A stretch of DNA of 64,000 nucleotides from Cranoglanis bouderius (lineage: Eukaryota > Chordata > Actinopteri > Siluriformes > Cranoglanididae), in NCBI GenBank assembly GCA_023630585.1, contig CM042553.1:14022020-14086019 (forward strand). Reading direction: 5' to 3'. Made by a program: the position numbers and the translations under genes. The notes beneath the pieces are model-generated. The model made no database searches. It worked only from the letters and a program-made list of their open reading frames with translations, and was not told the origin of the DNA. Positions 24,195-41,340 of this stretch are shown piece after piece (within the stretch, counting starts at the first letter, position 1; every line of letters starts with the position of its first letter).

Positions 24195-25746
24195 CTGGAA
24201 GAGAAAACAAAACAGCATCGCACAAACATTGATTCACTACAATTTTTTTACATGCCTTAGAAAGTGTTGACACTTTATAACCATTTGTTTGGCACTACAC
24301 AACGAAATTACAGTTACGCCAGGCCTCATACTGAGTGAGGGAACCTTTGGAAAATGCACATTTTTTTTTTGTTTTCCTGAAACTTCTCACTTCTGCTTTT
24401 TACAACATAAGTGGCTTTGATGTTTTTGAGCATGTGGTGGGCCTGTTGAATTCAGAAATAGATTCTCTGGCCAGTATGCATATGTTCGAGCGATTCTTCG
24501 TTGTGTATACTTTTTTTTAGTATCAGGCCTGTCTTGCTCAGAAAAGTGCACAAGTAGTCTGCAAGTTCCCACCATCGAGGTTGAAGCATTAAAACCCACT
24601 TGCTGCATGATTCTGCAAGCTAAGTTTATCAGAAATAATGAAGACATGGTTTATTCTAAATCGTTTTCTGGCTTGGCTGACTAACAGTGACTTTCCTTAC
24701 AACATACAGACAAGACACTCAGGAAAAAAAGGCACTTTCATAGTGCATACTGTATGTAATGTGTATTTATCAAATACATAACTGCAGACAGTATATCCAG
24801 AAATATACTTTAGGTTTTGGAATGAATTTTTATTTAAAAATAGAGTGTAGCCTAAGTAAAAATGTGTGTCATATGCTTTTCCCCCCTCAGTGTTTGCTGT
24901 TAAGGTAACAGGTAAGGGTTTTCATTTGATTAAATAGTAGATAGTCATAATAATACAGATGCTCAGGCATAGTATGGTAACGTGATGAAATGCAATATAT
25001 ACTATGTAATGTAAAATGTAATATTATGTAGTTCAAATATAATTTGTATTATTGATGAGAGAATGACTGTTTATAGTTACAATATGACAGGAATTAAATT
25101 GTCTCAGAGAAGTTTCACAGCATATATTTATATATTTATACTATGAACAGATGAAAGCATGACATCACATTCATTAATAATTTTTTTTTAAATTGTTGGG
25201 AAATTGTGTGGTATAAGATGAATTAAACACTTTGAATGAAGGGGGGAAGAATGAGCGCAAGGCAAAAATGCATGCAAGCATGGAAGCAAGAAAGCAGGCA
25301 TGCATGCAAACAAGACAGAAAGCAAAAAAGCAAGAAAGAAAGTAAGAAAGCAAGAACAACATAAATCTTTCTCCTGCTGCATTCGGGTGGTCACTGGAGG
25401 ATAGCACATAGCAGATAGTGAACTAGTAGACCTGACTTGGCTCTGTTTTGGTACTTATGTATCCACTGATATTCTACACAGTATATAAGCCCAAAGATTG
25501 GGAAGGATACTTATCATTTTCTTTGATATCTTAAACACGAATATAAATGATTACACTTTTTTGCTATTACATGGAAACAACAAATAATTTTTGTTTGTTT
25601 TTTGTTTTTACTTAGACTTCACTTCTAGGCCTATATCATGACACCATAACCTGCTGAAACATAGACCCAAATTAATTCTCACCCTGTCCTTATCAGACAG
25701 TTATTCAGAAACAGTTCTGATATACTTTTTTTTTTTTAAAAATTAT

Positions 25747-26256
25747 TATATAGCCAAAAGTTTGTGGACACCTGACCATCACATCCATATGTGGTTCTTA
25801 CCCAAACTGTTGCCACAAAGTTGGAAGTACACAATTTTATAGAATGTATTTGTATGCTGTAGCATTACAATTTCCCTTCACTGGAACTACGAGACATAAA
25901 CCTGTTCCAGCATGACAATTCCACTGTGGACAAAGTGAGCTCCATGAAGACATGGTTTGCAAAGGCTGGAGTGGAGGAACTTGAGTGATCTCCACAGAGC
26001 TCTGACCTCAACCCCACTGAACACATTTGGGATGAATTGAAAAACCGACTGTGTACCATGGTCTCCTCACTCGACCTCAGTGCCCGACCTCAGTAATGCT
26101 CTTGGGGCTGAATGGGTACATCTCTACAATCATGCTCCAAAATCTAGTGGAAAGCCTTCCCAGAACAGTGGAGGTTATTATAACAGCAAATGAGATGTTC
26201 AAAAAGCAAATATTGGTGTGATGGTCAGGTGTCCACATACTTTTGGCTATATAGTA
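25747..26256 (+). mobile_element. Short Tc1-like element with inverted ends
   Basis: The left end contains AGCCAAAAGTTTGTGGACAC then CTGACCATCACA. The right end contains TGTGATGGTCAGGTGTCCAC then ATACTTTTGGCT. These are inverted repeats of about 40 bases. In between is a deleted transposase remnant (the CCAGCATGACAATTCC block and an ACCCCACTGAACACATTTGG block, which codes for PTEHIW-like sequence). The spacing of about 510 bases marks it as non-autonomous. Confidence 0.75.
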
Positions 26257-26559
26257 TATCACTAAAAATTTACCAAATTTATATACACAACATCTCTACT
26301 TATAAACTGGTATCATCCAGAATCACAAACTTCACTCGTGGAATGCTGTCTTATGGAAATGTCATAATTAATCGTATTTTTCTATGAGCCCAGCTTTCAG
26401 AGTTCTGATACACTCTACAGCAAGGTTTTGTGATCATTTTGTATGTTAACTGTTCTTCTTATTTCAGTAAGGCAAAAATAAACTTCTTGTCCTTGAAGAT
26501 ACAAAATATTAAAAAATAAAAATAAAAACAAAAGATGTTCTCACTTCGTCCCTTTTTTT

Positions 26560-27239
26560 CTTTCTTTTTTTTTTTTTAAGAGAAAAACCACTTTAACGCA
26601 CAGCACGTCGTAATCACAAACTCCGAACTCGTACGCACGAACTATCGAGGAGGACTTGAAGGTAGCATAAATAAATTACAACTTGGTATGACGTTCGAGT
26701 GGCATTCCCAAGAAGGACAATTGGTAGCTTGTAGTTTACAGCACTCAAACGCAGCATGAATTTACTTCTTATTCCTGCCCTGGATAGTGTTTTTTTTGGG
26801 GGGGAGGGGGGGCGCTTTAGTTTGCACCTGCCGGGGTAATAATGCCATTTTTGTTCCCAGCTACGTCTGAAACTACACTTAGTACATAGTTCGCCGAAAT
26901 TAAACGGTACAGTAGTTTGCGTACTATGTTTGATAGACAGTTTCGGCGCAGTAGTGAGGGGTTTAAGTGGCGGTGGTTACTTCTTTGTTACTTTTGTTAG
27001 ACCCGGTGATTAGCTGCGCTGTTTGGGGAGGAATGCGACTGAAAAGTTAATTGTTTCAGGTTTTTTGTTGTTTTTATTTTTGTTTTTAATCTGGGGATTT
27101 GGAGGGATCTAGGAGAGAAAATTCTCGAACAGGATAAACACGGGGCGAAAAAGTTGGCACTGATAAAAAGCGACGGATTTGAAAAACTCGCTTTCACTCC
27201 ATTTTGTTGCAGAAAACATTCGGGTTAACACTCAGGGCG
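26560..27239 (+). promoter_or_regulatory. TMEM221 promoter region and 5' UTR
   Basis: The base composition changes here to CpG-containing sequence (for example CACGTCGTAATC, GTACGCACGAAC and TTTCGGCGCAG), unlike the AT-rich flanks. No TATA box is obvious. The ATG of TMEM221 is at 27240. The start of transcription is not defined by sequence. Confidence 0.4.
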
Positions 27240-27514
27240 ATGAGCTACAGCCAGCGTGCTCTTCTCGTCCTGGCGCTGTTGGGGGTTTTGTCGGCGATCA
27301 TGTCGCTGATGTCGGCGAGTTTGATTTTCAAGCTGAATGCCGGGGTGAAGGAGTCTGGATCAGCGGTGCCGGGGGAAATGTGGGCCGTGTTAAAGCCGCT
27401 CTCCGCCGTGCTTTCTGCGCTCTCTCTCACTCTCAACTCCAGCTCGGCCATCATCTGTCTGCTGCACGCGCACTTTACCACCGAGATGTGGAGAGAAAAC
27501 ACACACAGGTACAG

Positions 27515-27548
<34 letters not shown>

Positions 27549-30500
27549 TTCGAACGTTACACCTGCGCCCTTCACTAAGGTTTCTTATGTTTGAAATCTA
27601 GCCCCTGATACACTTTTCAGATCATTTATCACGGCACAAAGGCTCATACAAACGTAACAAGCCACTGATAAATTCCATTGCAGGATTAAACTTTGCACTC
27701 TGGAAACCCCTCTGTGCAAACTATTTACACCTACAGGCAAACACACAAGGCCACTGAACAAGAATACAAACTACAACTATTACAGTAAAGCAAAAAAAAA
27801 AAAACGCATACACCTTTAAAAAATGGTACCATCAAGGGTACATCTTTTGTAACGTTAGGACGTTTCATTATACCTTAAAAAATAATTTAAAGTATAGTTG
27901 GGCCTTAAGGAGCACTTATGTACTTTAAAGCTATTTAGAGATACACCACTTTCCCAGGTAAAAAAATACATACTAAAGATACAAAAGATGCACCCTTGGT
28001 GGCACCACTCCAGCAACAAAAAACAAACAAATACAGTTTGGCACCTTTATTTATACTATTACTGAGAATAGTTCATTCAAAGACAACAGAGAAATTTATT
28101 TTAACCATGATGTTTAGTGTGTTTCACAAATGTTTCTTCATTAGCAAGTAACAAAATGGTCAACTACTATTTTGCAGATGTTAAAATGTTGATGATATCA
28201 GATTAATTTTATTTTTCTGTAAACTTTACCAAATGTTTTGGATTGCGGTTTTGTTTCAGGATGTTTTATTTTTAACTTCCATGATAAAAAAAAAAAAGTA
28301 TAATTCTTTAATACAGGTAATAAAATTTCTATTTTCACCCATAAGCAAGTGGAGTGAAAACCTTTACACTGTATTCTGTGCACTTGACCTGTTTTTTTCC
28401 TCCCTCAGGGCTGAATGGTTCCTGTCAGACAGCAGGGTCATTCGGCATGTCGCTATCGGCTTGTTTTGCGCTGGGATTTCTTTTTACCTGGGTGGTAAGT
28501 GCCATCAGTGCTAAGGCTTTGCAACAATAATATTCCAAGTCACATTAACTGAAAACAATCTTGTTTTTTTGTCATATTTTAATGCTACAATTATACATAT
28601 CAGCTCAGTTTAAAAGTAACCCATTGTAATGAAACAGCACAGTACAGTTTAAAGCTACGTGAATATATTTACATACGTCTGAGAATAATCCTTTCCTTCA
28701 CACACTTGATGAAGCACTGTAATGGAGAACCTGGCAGAGTATTCGCATTCACTCCTCTCAAGGCTCTGTCAAGTTGCCAAAGTCGTAATTCAAGAGGCCG
28801 TCACACTAAGACAGAGTGAGGTACACCTTTGGAATGGAGTCCATTCAGTAGACTCGTAACTGTACTTCATATCCCAGAATTCTGCTTCTCACAAGTGTCT
28901 CTCATTATCCCAGGATCCACAGTTCTTTTCCTGCAGAAACCAAATAAATTAACACATTATCAGTCAAAGGGAGATAAAGGTGGAACCGGTTTTATTTATA
29001 CCCCTCTCATATCTAGTGTCTTGTGTTCCCTTTGTTATTGAGGTGTGTGGTGTCATCATGCCAAGATCTAAAGAGTTCTATAAGGTCTTCAGAAAAAAGG
29101 TTGTGGATGCCTATGAGTCTGGCAAGGGATTTAAAAAGATCTACAAATGATTTGAAATACATCATTCCACTGTAAGGGAAATAATCTACAAATGGCGCAG
29201 ATTTCACATGACTGCCAATTAGTCCAGGACTGGCCGTCTCAGCAAATTCAGCCCAAGAGCAGATCGTCTGATGCAAAAAGAAGTCTCCAAGGACCCCAAA
29301 ATTTCATCACAGGATCTGCTAGCAAGTCTTGCAACTCTTGGTGTCAAAGTGCATACTTCTACAATCAGAAAGAGATTGCACAAATTTGACCTGCATGGGA
29401 GGCGTGCCAGGAAAAGCCTCTGCAAGACTACAGTTTTCCAATGAGCACATAGGCAAAGACCAGGCCTTTTGGAGTAATGTGCTCTGGACAGACGAATTAG
29501 AGAGAGTTGTTTGGCCACAGTAACAGCAGACATGTTTGGTGCTGACCAAAGACAGCTTTTCAGGAGAAGCACTCCATACCAGCTGAGAAGCACCGTGTTG
29601 GAAATGTTATAGTTTGGGGTTGCTTCGCGACCTCAGGGACTGGACAGCTTGCATTCATTGATGCAACTATGAACTCAGCATCATGTGAAACAGGCAGTAC
29701 ATGCAAGAAAACCCTCAAACATCTTGCAACTGAAAGAATATTGCATGGAGGAGTGGTCAAAAATTCCAGCAAGACGATGTCAGAGCCTGGTGAACAATTA
29801 TGCAAAACGCCTGCAAGAAGTTATTTCTGCTAAAGGGGGCAATAATAGCTTCTAAGGCCAAGGGGGTGCTTACTTTTTCCACAGAATATTACATCTATTG
29901 ATATTTCTCTTGAATAAATGATCGAAAAATATCATTTTCCTTGTGGTTTTGTACAAGTATATCAACTTTATTAATAGGCACTGTTTCAAAGATGATCAAA
30001 TGTTTGCTTGTCCAAATATGGTTAAAAAAAAAAAAAAGGGAACCATTTCCATGAGGGGTACTTATTTTTTCACATGACTGTACATAGTATCTGTAAAACG
30101 TTTTCTTGTTTGGTATGTTTATCATATTTCCTCTGTAAATTTTACAGCGTTGTCCATTTACATGCTGCTGGTCTTTGAGATTGAGACAGGAATAGCCAGC
30201 GTGTGTGTGCTCTCTTCTGGTGTACTGGTGCTACTGGTTTTAGTGGCTCATACACTGGTCCGTGCCGCATGCACATCCAAACACTTTCACAACCAACACA
30301 TCAATACCATGTACCAGAACGACCCTGAGAGCAGTGCTGGCATTTGCACAGTAGCATCAGAGCTTAGCATCAGAGAAAAGACCACAAGACAACGCAGTGA
30401 AGACAGCATGAACCACCTGTTCTCCTACACAGAGCCCAAACAACAACACTCCAGTGAAAGAGAGATGTATGGTGGGAGTGGACGCATGCACAGGACCATG

Positions 30501-30614
30501 TCTACAGAATCCAGCCTGCTCCAGACACACACAAAGCCCTGGAATGGTGTCAACCATGAGATGAAAACTGTGCTAACTCGCAAAGCCACGGGCAAAGACT
30601 CCACCTTAGTGTGA
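27240..30614 (+). CDS. tmem221: TMEM221, four-pass membrane protein (3 coding exons)
   Basis: This is a membrane protein of unknown function. Exons are 27240-27508, 28409-28494 and 30148-30614, totalling 822 bases and 273 residues, all in phase. The start is MSYSQRALLVLALLGVLSAI. Four hydrophobic segments lie at about residues 7-30, 50-78, 100-127 and 131-157. A hydrophilic, presumably cytoplasmic tail of about 115 residues is rich in Ser, Thr and charged residues and ends ATGKDSTLV. Exon 1 can end at either of two donors six bases apart (27508 or 27514). Both keep frame and differ by Tyr-Arg; a (CA)n run begins right after. Intron 2 contains a Tc1 remnant. The name rests on topology, exon count and region; the family is not strongly motif-defined, so a related TMEM name is possible. 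Confidence 0.7.
29058..30080 (+). mobile_element. Degraded Tc1-like element in TMEM221 intron 2
   Basis: The transposase remnant begins at ATG 29058 (MPRSKEFYKVFRKKVVDAYE) and reads to a TGA after KKIYK. It continues FEIHHSTVREIIYKWR and, in shifting frames, KEVSKDPKISSQDLLASLAT and STIRKRLHKFDLHGRRARK. The DDE part is largely deleted. The right end has two direct repeats, GGGGGTGCTTACTTTTTCCA near 29868 and GAGGGGTACTTATTTTTTCA near 30053, and ends CATGACTG next to TA at 30081. The left inverted repeat was not found. Confidence 0.75.
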
Positions 30615-30975
30615 GCTGCATTACTGTGAGAGGCTTTCAAGTGGAACTGTTCCTTTTACTATTTTTGCTACAGACTTTCCACTATACACTCCACCACAAT
30701 GTCTCGGTTTTCTGCCTGAAATGGCACCCTAGGTGTGATAAGATTCTTGTTAGTTATGGTGAATTGAACTATGTGCATTAGAAGGTACACTACTCAAGTT
30801 CTATTCAAGCACTAAGAACAAAGACCTAACATATAAAAACACTACAGCTCCATCCTACAATTATATAATTGTGTAAACATTGTTAACGGATAAAGTGTGT
30901 GCTTGTAGGTCTTGTCACTGTTTTTATATTAACTCCCTAGACTGTCGATTTCTGTCCACACAAATGATAAATCAG

Positions 30976-31316
30976 TCCTTCTGGGATTTTGTGATCGCAG
31001 AAATTAACTCAAAATCAAGGAAACTCCACAATATTCGGAGGAGCTTGCATTTTTTCAAAATTACTGCATATTTTCCACAGATTTGGGCCAAGACGTGTCA
31101 TGTGAGGTCATCACAACGCACATTCAGCCAAAGCCCTCTTCAATTCACATGCGTCAAACATGAGTACAGCTAAAAGGTCTCATTTACCAACAAACATCAC
31201 CGCGAAAGAGCATGCAAAACAATTCTGTGCAATTGTAATTTCACCAATTTTCTGAAAAAAAGCCACAGCAAAATCAAGCATTTTTGGTTGCAACGATCAC
31301 AAACCTGTATGGACTG
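30976..31316. repeat. Non-autonomous repeat with inverted ends
   Basis: It starts CAGTCCTTCTGGGATTTTGT and ends ACAAACCTGTATGGACTG, which are loosely inverted copies. The body contains GGGCCAAGACGTGTCATGTG and CACCGCGAAAGAGCATGCAA. Part of the same family lies inverted at about 32870-33010 in BORCS8 intron 2. It is a dispersed fish repeat without coding capacity. It falls inside the TMEM221 3' UTR if the AATAAA at 31524 is used. Confidence 0.55.
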
Positions 31317-31523
31317 ATAAATAATTCAACAATTCATGCTCATAAAGTCTACTGATGCAGTGTAACTGGATTTTAAATGTTCTTATCTTAGGAAAAATAA
31401 ATGTTAGGTGCTTTGGATTTTCTCTTGAAAGACTACATTGTATTAGGATTTTTATATTGCTTTGTAGACTATATATTTTTTATTGTGTAAAAGTGTCAAT
31501 AGTATCAAACATTTCTGATGAAA

Positions 31524-31529
31524 AATAAA
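31524..31529 (+). promoter_or_regulatory. Candidate TMEM221 polyadenylation signal
   Basis: AATAAA about 910 bases after the TMEM221 stop. Another AATAAA lies near 31395, so the 3' end is ambiguous. Confidence 0.4.
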
Positions 31530-32580
31530 CACTACAGAAATATTCAATTCAGTGCTTTTCATAATGGATGAAAATGATATGAAGTAAGTGGACAAGGTAA
31601 GAAAAATCAAAATGTAGGCTATACATTTTTTAAAATTTAAAAAGTACCGATTTATTGTTTTGCAGCACCCTGAATGAGAACTGAATACATTTCTACCCCT
31701 TTAAATGAAATTATTTGGTTTTTGAAAGACTAAATATAACAGCACAAATGTAATAGGAATCTGGGGCCTATTACACTCTTTACACATATTTTTGAGTAAT
31801 AACTCAGCAGTGTACCCCAATGTTAAAATGCGGATATCTAACACAAAATGCATAAATGTTGGAAGAACTGATTAAAGTTTAATTTTTTGTGTGTTATCAC
31901 TCAGAAACCAAACAGATCAACCAACCACTGACAAAGCTACTTCACTTCTCTATCTCTGGCAACATGGCAAACCCCACCCTTCCTTTAAGCTCAGGAACTC
32001 CTTGATTTTGGTAATAAATTCCCATATAAATATGACTATACAGTTTATTAAAACTTGCTTTTATGTCCAAAAGATGAAACACTGGGACTAATTCACCACT
32101 GGTCTAACTCTGGATCACACTGTAGGCTTACTTTTCATTTAATGTAATTAAAGCGATTTTTTAGGAGGCAGCACTAACCTTGCTTATAGATTTCCGTTCG
32201 TCATGATGATGTGGAAGAGTCGTGTGGTGGAGGGTCACTGTGATTAGGTACAGATTTCACACAACTAAAGCAGCATGCATTGGTCAAAATGAAAATTATG
32301 CAACTCTAAAGGCTTCATTATTTGTCAAAAAAAGAAAAAAGAAACATAAGAAGCAGTGTGAAATCAAATGATACTGTAACAGAATGACTGAACATGGCAC
32401 ACACCATAATAACTGGCACAGCGGAATACTAAAAAAACAATTAAACCAACACAGCTGACTTACATGCATTTGACAAAAAGAAGCAAGTAAATACTTGTGA
32501 AACATTAGTCTGGGTGGGTCATGGTGAAATGGGGTGATTATGTGAACTGATATTTCAAAAAGCCACAGTGACCACATAAT

Positions 32581-33894
<1,314 letters not shown>

Positions 33895-34468
33895 TTTAAA
33901 CAAAATCTTTTCCTCAGTTAAAAGATATACTGTAACTTATTTATGTCCACACAGTTCTGTCATGGGTGGTGCGATTACGTAGTGTGCAGTGCACCGGAAA
34001 TTTCGCTCGGCCACCAACATCAAACCTAACAAATAGTTCCTACGTGTTGGGGGGAAAAGCGCTTTCACCGTAAGATGAGAAGAAAACTGTCTAAACTTCG
34101 TCAAATCTAAAAATTACTTTATGTTAGTTACTTTTAAACAAAACGTGTCACAAGTGTGATGTATGACTGTTTTTTACACCTCAAAATCGACGCGATTTGA
34201 AATACCGAGGTATGATTTAGTTTCAGTTTTGTTAGCGAGTAAATCAGGAAATAAACATAAATTGCTTTAAGAAGTGCTGATACAGGAGCTACAGTTCCGG
34301 TAAGATAATAATACTCGTTAATTTCTATAATGCTCATGTTTGAATAAGTTTTTGAAAAGGTTTTTGTTGCTTCCAGTTCTCTCTGTGATACGGCTGACCG
34401 TTTTGTAACGAGTCGAGTTAGGGTTTTTGTATACTTTCTTTATTTGAAGCAGATGCGATGATAAAGCC
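33895..34468. promoter_or_regulatory. Shared BORCS8/RFXANK divergent promoter region
   Basis: The 574 bases between two divergent start codons must contain both promoters. ETS-type CCGGAA cores occur at 33994-33999 and, inverted, near 34296 (TTCCGG). A CRE/ATF-like ATTACGTA lies near 33974-33981. No TATA box is obvious on either side. This matches the TATA-less arrangement usual for divergent housekeeping genes, but binding is not shown by sequence. Confidence 0.55.
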
Positions 34469-37400
34469 ATGATGGAGAATATAAGTGACGAGAGCGCGCT
34501 TCATCACTCCACCACCCTCACTAACAAACAGCGCGGGAACGAGCTCACGGTCCGACCCGCCACTCTGGACAGTAAGAGCTGCTCACAACCCAAATCCATA
34601 TGCAATACAAAATCCCTTACAGAAAAGTCACACACATCACAATATTCAATCACTCTTCTTCAGTAAGTGCTTTATCCTGGTCAGGGTTGCAGTGGATCAC
34701 AGGAACACTGGGCGCTTAGCAGAGACACACCTTGGATAGGACACCAGTCCACTGCAGGACACCATGCACATACCTAGGGGCAAGTTAGCATAATCAGTCT
34801 ACTTTCTGGTCTTTTTTTTTTTCCGGAGGTTGGGTGAAACCAGAGAACCCAGAAAAACCCTGAACATGCAGTAACCTAAGCTCAGGATCAAACCAGAAAC
34901 CATGGAGCTACAAGGCAGCAATGCTACTCCATTACCCCTTATACACTTGTTTTCGACAATGTTATGTTTCACACATTTTTCACATGTAATACATACAGTA
35001 TGTCTATAATTTTGCACATGTGATTTTTCCGGGGGGTGGGGGGGTGGCTTACTGGTTAGCAGTGTGAATTATACATTTACTTTCGGAGGGGGTCACCTTT
35101 TTTCAGTTTGCCCAGATGAACTAGTTCGTGTAATGCAGTAACTTCCATGCACGAGCATAGGCGCCAGTTAAAATACACAGTGTAACTCATATGGTCTAAT
35201 TTACATTTTTGTGGTCGTAAATTATTTGTTCAAACTCAGAGTTGTGTGCTGTTTTAATTAACAGTATTCAGTCAACTTGCTTCATTCACACTCAAGCCTT
35301 AAAGTGACCACAAGACAATAGGTAAACTTCTTCTTAATCATTTCACCATAAACATTTCATTTTGACGAACTGTATGCTTTATGCTTGAGTTACAACTATA
35401 TTTAGATTATGACATTTATTTTCCAAGAAAAAGTGTCTTTCAAACACTTTTTGCTTTGACGCCCTTCAGGGAGGATCAAACCTTATTTAAGGGGGTCAAA
35501 CCCTTCCCCCCCTCCCTCCCCTGGTGGTTAGCACGTTTGCCTCGCACGTTTGGGGTTGGGGATTCGATTCCCACCTGCGCCCTGTGTGTGCGGAGTTTTC
35601 ATGTTCTCTCCGTGCTTTGGGGGTTTCCTCCCCCAGTCCAAAGACATGCATTGTAGGCTGAGTGGCATCTCTAAATTGTCCATAGTGTGTGTGTGTGCGC
35701 GATTGTACCCTGTGCTGGGTTGGCACCCCATCCAGAGTGCCCCCACCCTGTGCTCCGAGTCCCCTGGGATAAGGTCCAGGTTCCCTGCGACCCTGTGTAG
35801 AATAAGCGATACAGAATATGGATGGATGGATGCATGGATTTTTTTCCAATGATCATTTATTTTCATATGTTAATTTTTCCACATGATCACATTACTGATA
35901 TACTTTTATACACATGTGAAAAACATATGATCTTGTATGAGAATGTATGTGATTTTTCCATAAGGGATTATTCATCCCAGGCCTGTTCACACTAATGACA
36001 GATAAGGATCATGTAGAAGTGCAAATGTGAAGGAAGAAAAATTGGATCTGAACAGAAAAGTGGAATAATAGTTGTAATGTGAACATAGCCACTGATTTTA
36101 CAACTATGCTGAAAAGAGCCATCTGCTAGTGCTGGGGGATATGCAGACATCCGTATTGCTTGGTGATTCAACTCCTTAATGTCAAGGACTTTTAGTAGTG
36201 TTACAGCAAGAAAATCAGCATCCTGAACACCACATTATGGTCCCATATTTTAAACTACACCATGACTATCTTCCATTATCAGTTGTACTTTAACTATACT
36301 GTATGAAATGACTTACAGATGTTAACTTCCTTAATTTCTTAGATTTGTCCATTCATCAACTGGCCGCTCATGGTGAACTCTCAAAAGTAAAGACACATCT
36401 TGCCAGTGGTAAGCAGTACTGTGTATTGGTGGCATTTCTATATACAATGACAGACAGTAATGTATATTTAATATTTGCTTGGCTTTTTTTTGTTTGTTTG
36501 TTTTTTAGACCATGCCCTACTGAACAGTCAGGATGAACGAGGGTTCACGCCACTTATGTGGGCAGCAGCATTTGGAGAGATTGAAATGGTCCAATTTCTA
36601 CTAGAGAAGGTAAGAAAGGCTACACGATGAGTAGACCAACAGTCTCTTGTGTTGGATATGTTACAAAGCCGGTTGTGTCTTAAACCAGGGCGCTGATCCG
36701 AAAACCTTTGCACGGGAGCGAGAGAGCGCTCTATCCTTAGCCAGTGCTGGGGGATATGCAGACATCGTCGATATGCTTTTAAAACATGACGTTGATGTCG
36801 ATTCCTACGATTGGGTGAGTAGAAAATGAAACAAAATGGCATCAGAGTGTATCATTGAATCTCCACATGTATAACCATATTACCTCCATTTTTGACACAG
36901 AATGGAGGGACTCCTCTTCTTTATGCAGTTCGTGGCAATCATATAAAATGTGTGCAAGCTCTGTTAAGTAAGTTTATAATTATTTTCATTTTTAAAACAA
37001 CATGAATACTTTTTATAACCTTTTGCGCTCAACACTATCATTATTATATATATATTATATATATTTTTTTTCTTTGTAGTTTGTGTGTGTTTCTTGTATT
37101 ATGATTTTATGGGTTGGATTGTTTTAGTTCAGGTCAAGGTGACCCGTGAACTTGTTTATAATTCTGTTTATAGTACAGAGCTGATGTTTAGGGTCATTTT
37201 GAGCCAAGAACAAGGTGAAATAAAAAGTATTAATGACCAGTATTTGTGAATCATTTTCATCAATATTGATTATATCGGAAAAATAAATAACATTGAAAAG
37301 CAATTTAGTTATAGTGATATAAAATCTAAAGAGATGGGCAGAGGCACAGGCTTTCATTATTATAACTGTATTTATTTTATTCACACTAATACAACAAGCA

Positions 37401-37671
37401 CATCTGTGTGTGTTTAGGACATGGAGCTGATATTACATTCGAAGCAGACTCAGGATACAGTCCAGTGGCGCTTGCCATTGCTCTTGGCTACAAAAAATGT
37501 AAGTAAGTCTGCAATTCATCTATATACCTTTTGCTATAGGTTAATTTATAATGCAAATGTTGCTGCATATGAATACACCGTTTGCCTGACCAGCACTTTT
37601 TTTTTTTCAACAAAAAATCATTTTCAGTGCAAAAGCTGCTTGAGGATCACATACTACACCTGCTTCGATGA
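34469..37671 (+). CDS. rfxank: RFXANK, ankyrin-repeat subunit of RFX (7 exons)
   Basis: RFXANK joins RFX5 and RFXAP to form the RFX complex, which binds the X box of MHC class II promoters in the nucleus. Exons are 34469-34571, 36343-36408, 36509-36609, 36689-36814, 36901-36967, 37418-37498 and 37628-37671: 588 bases, 195 residues, all in phase. The N-terminal exon has the conserved HSTTLTNKQRGNEL, joined to PATLDNLSIHQLAAHGELSK. Ankyrin repeats follow: DERGFTPLMWAAAFGEIEMV, RESALSLASAGGYADIVDML, YDWNGGTPLLYAVRGNHIKC and DSGYSPVALAIALGYKKLQK. The end is EDHILHLLR. The human protein is about 260 residues. The difference is mainly a missing acidic N-terminal segment before HSTTLTN, which may lie in an unseen upstream exon or be truly absent. 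Intron 1 carries two SINE-like repeats. Confidence 0.93.
34640..34950 (-). repeat. SINE-like dispersed repeat in RFXANK intron 1
   Basis: Begins GTGCTTTATCCTGGTCAGGG and ends AACCATGGAGCTACAAGGCA followed by GCAATGCTAC. Read in reverse it starts with a tRNA-like head, as in the copy at 63.45 kb. Short related pieces lie at about 41735-41860 and 18380-18490. Confidence 0.6.
35510..35840 (+). repeat. tRNA-derived SINE-like element in RFXANK intron 1
   Basis: Starts TGGTGGTTAGCACGTTTGCC, which resembles a polymerase III A box. GGGGATTCGATTCCC about 40 bases later matches a B box. The body has GTCCAAAGACATGCATTGTA and ends in GGATG repeats. These are standard features of a tRNA-headed fish SINE. 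The open frames in it are not genes. Confidence 0.7.
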
Positions 37672-37734
37672 GCACACGACTACATTTAAGAGTCATAGTT
37701 GTCTTTTTGGATGCTGCTCTTTCTGTACCTTTGT

Positions 37735-37740
37735 AATAAA
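37735..37740 (+). promoter_or_regulatory. RFXANK polyadenylation signal
   Basis: AATAAA 64 bases after the RFXANK stop and before the convergent NR2C2AP stop at 37984, so the 3' UTR would be very short. Confidence 0.6.
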
Positions 37741-37983
37741 TATGTCATTGTAAACCTGTTAGTCAAAGCCATATATTTAAAAAAATATATATATATACTT
37801 ATTGGTGAGCAGATAAATACACTTGATCCCCAATATATAAAATTAATACAAAAAAAAAAGAAAAAAGAAAAAAAGAAGTCCATCTGTGCTCAAAGAAAGA
37901 GTGTAAGAGATTCAGGTGACCTGTCCATCAAAGCGAGCTGTTTTTTGTGTTCTGGTTCTCTCATTTGTTCTCTTTTCCAAACA

Positions 37984-41340
<3,357 letters not shown>

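Noticed and set aside
27179..27601. 140-residue plus-strand frame overlapping TMEM221 exon 1
   Set aside because: It is an alternative frame; the hydrophobic TMEM221 frame fits the exon junctions and the other does not.
35496..35866. Overlapping 100-117 residue frames on both strands
   Set aside because: They lie inside a tRNA-derived SINE and reflect its higher GC content.
37421..37753. 110-residue plus-strand frame across RFXANK exons 6 and 7
   Set aside because: It runs through an intron in a different frame from the ankyrin protein.
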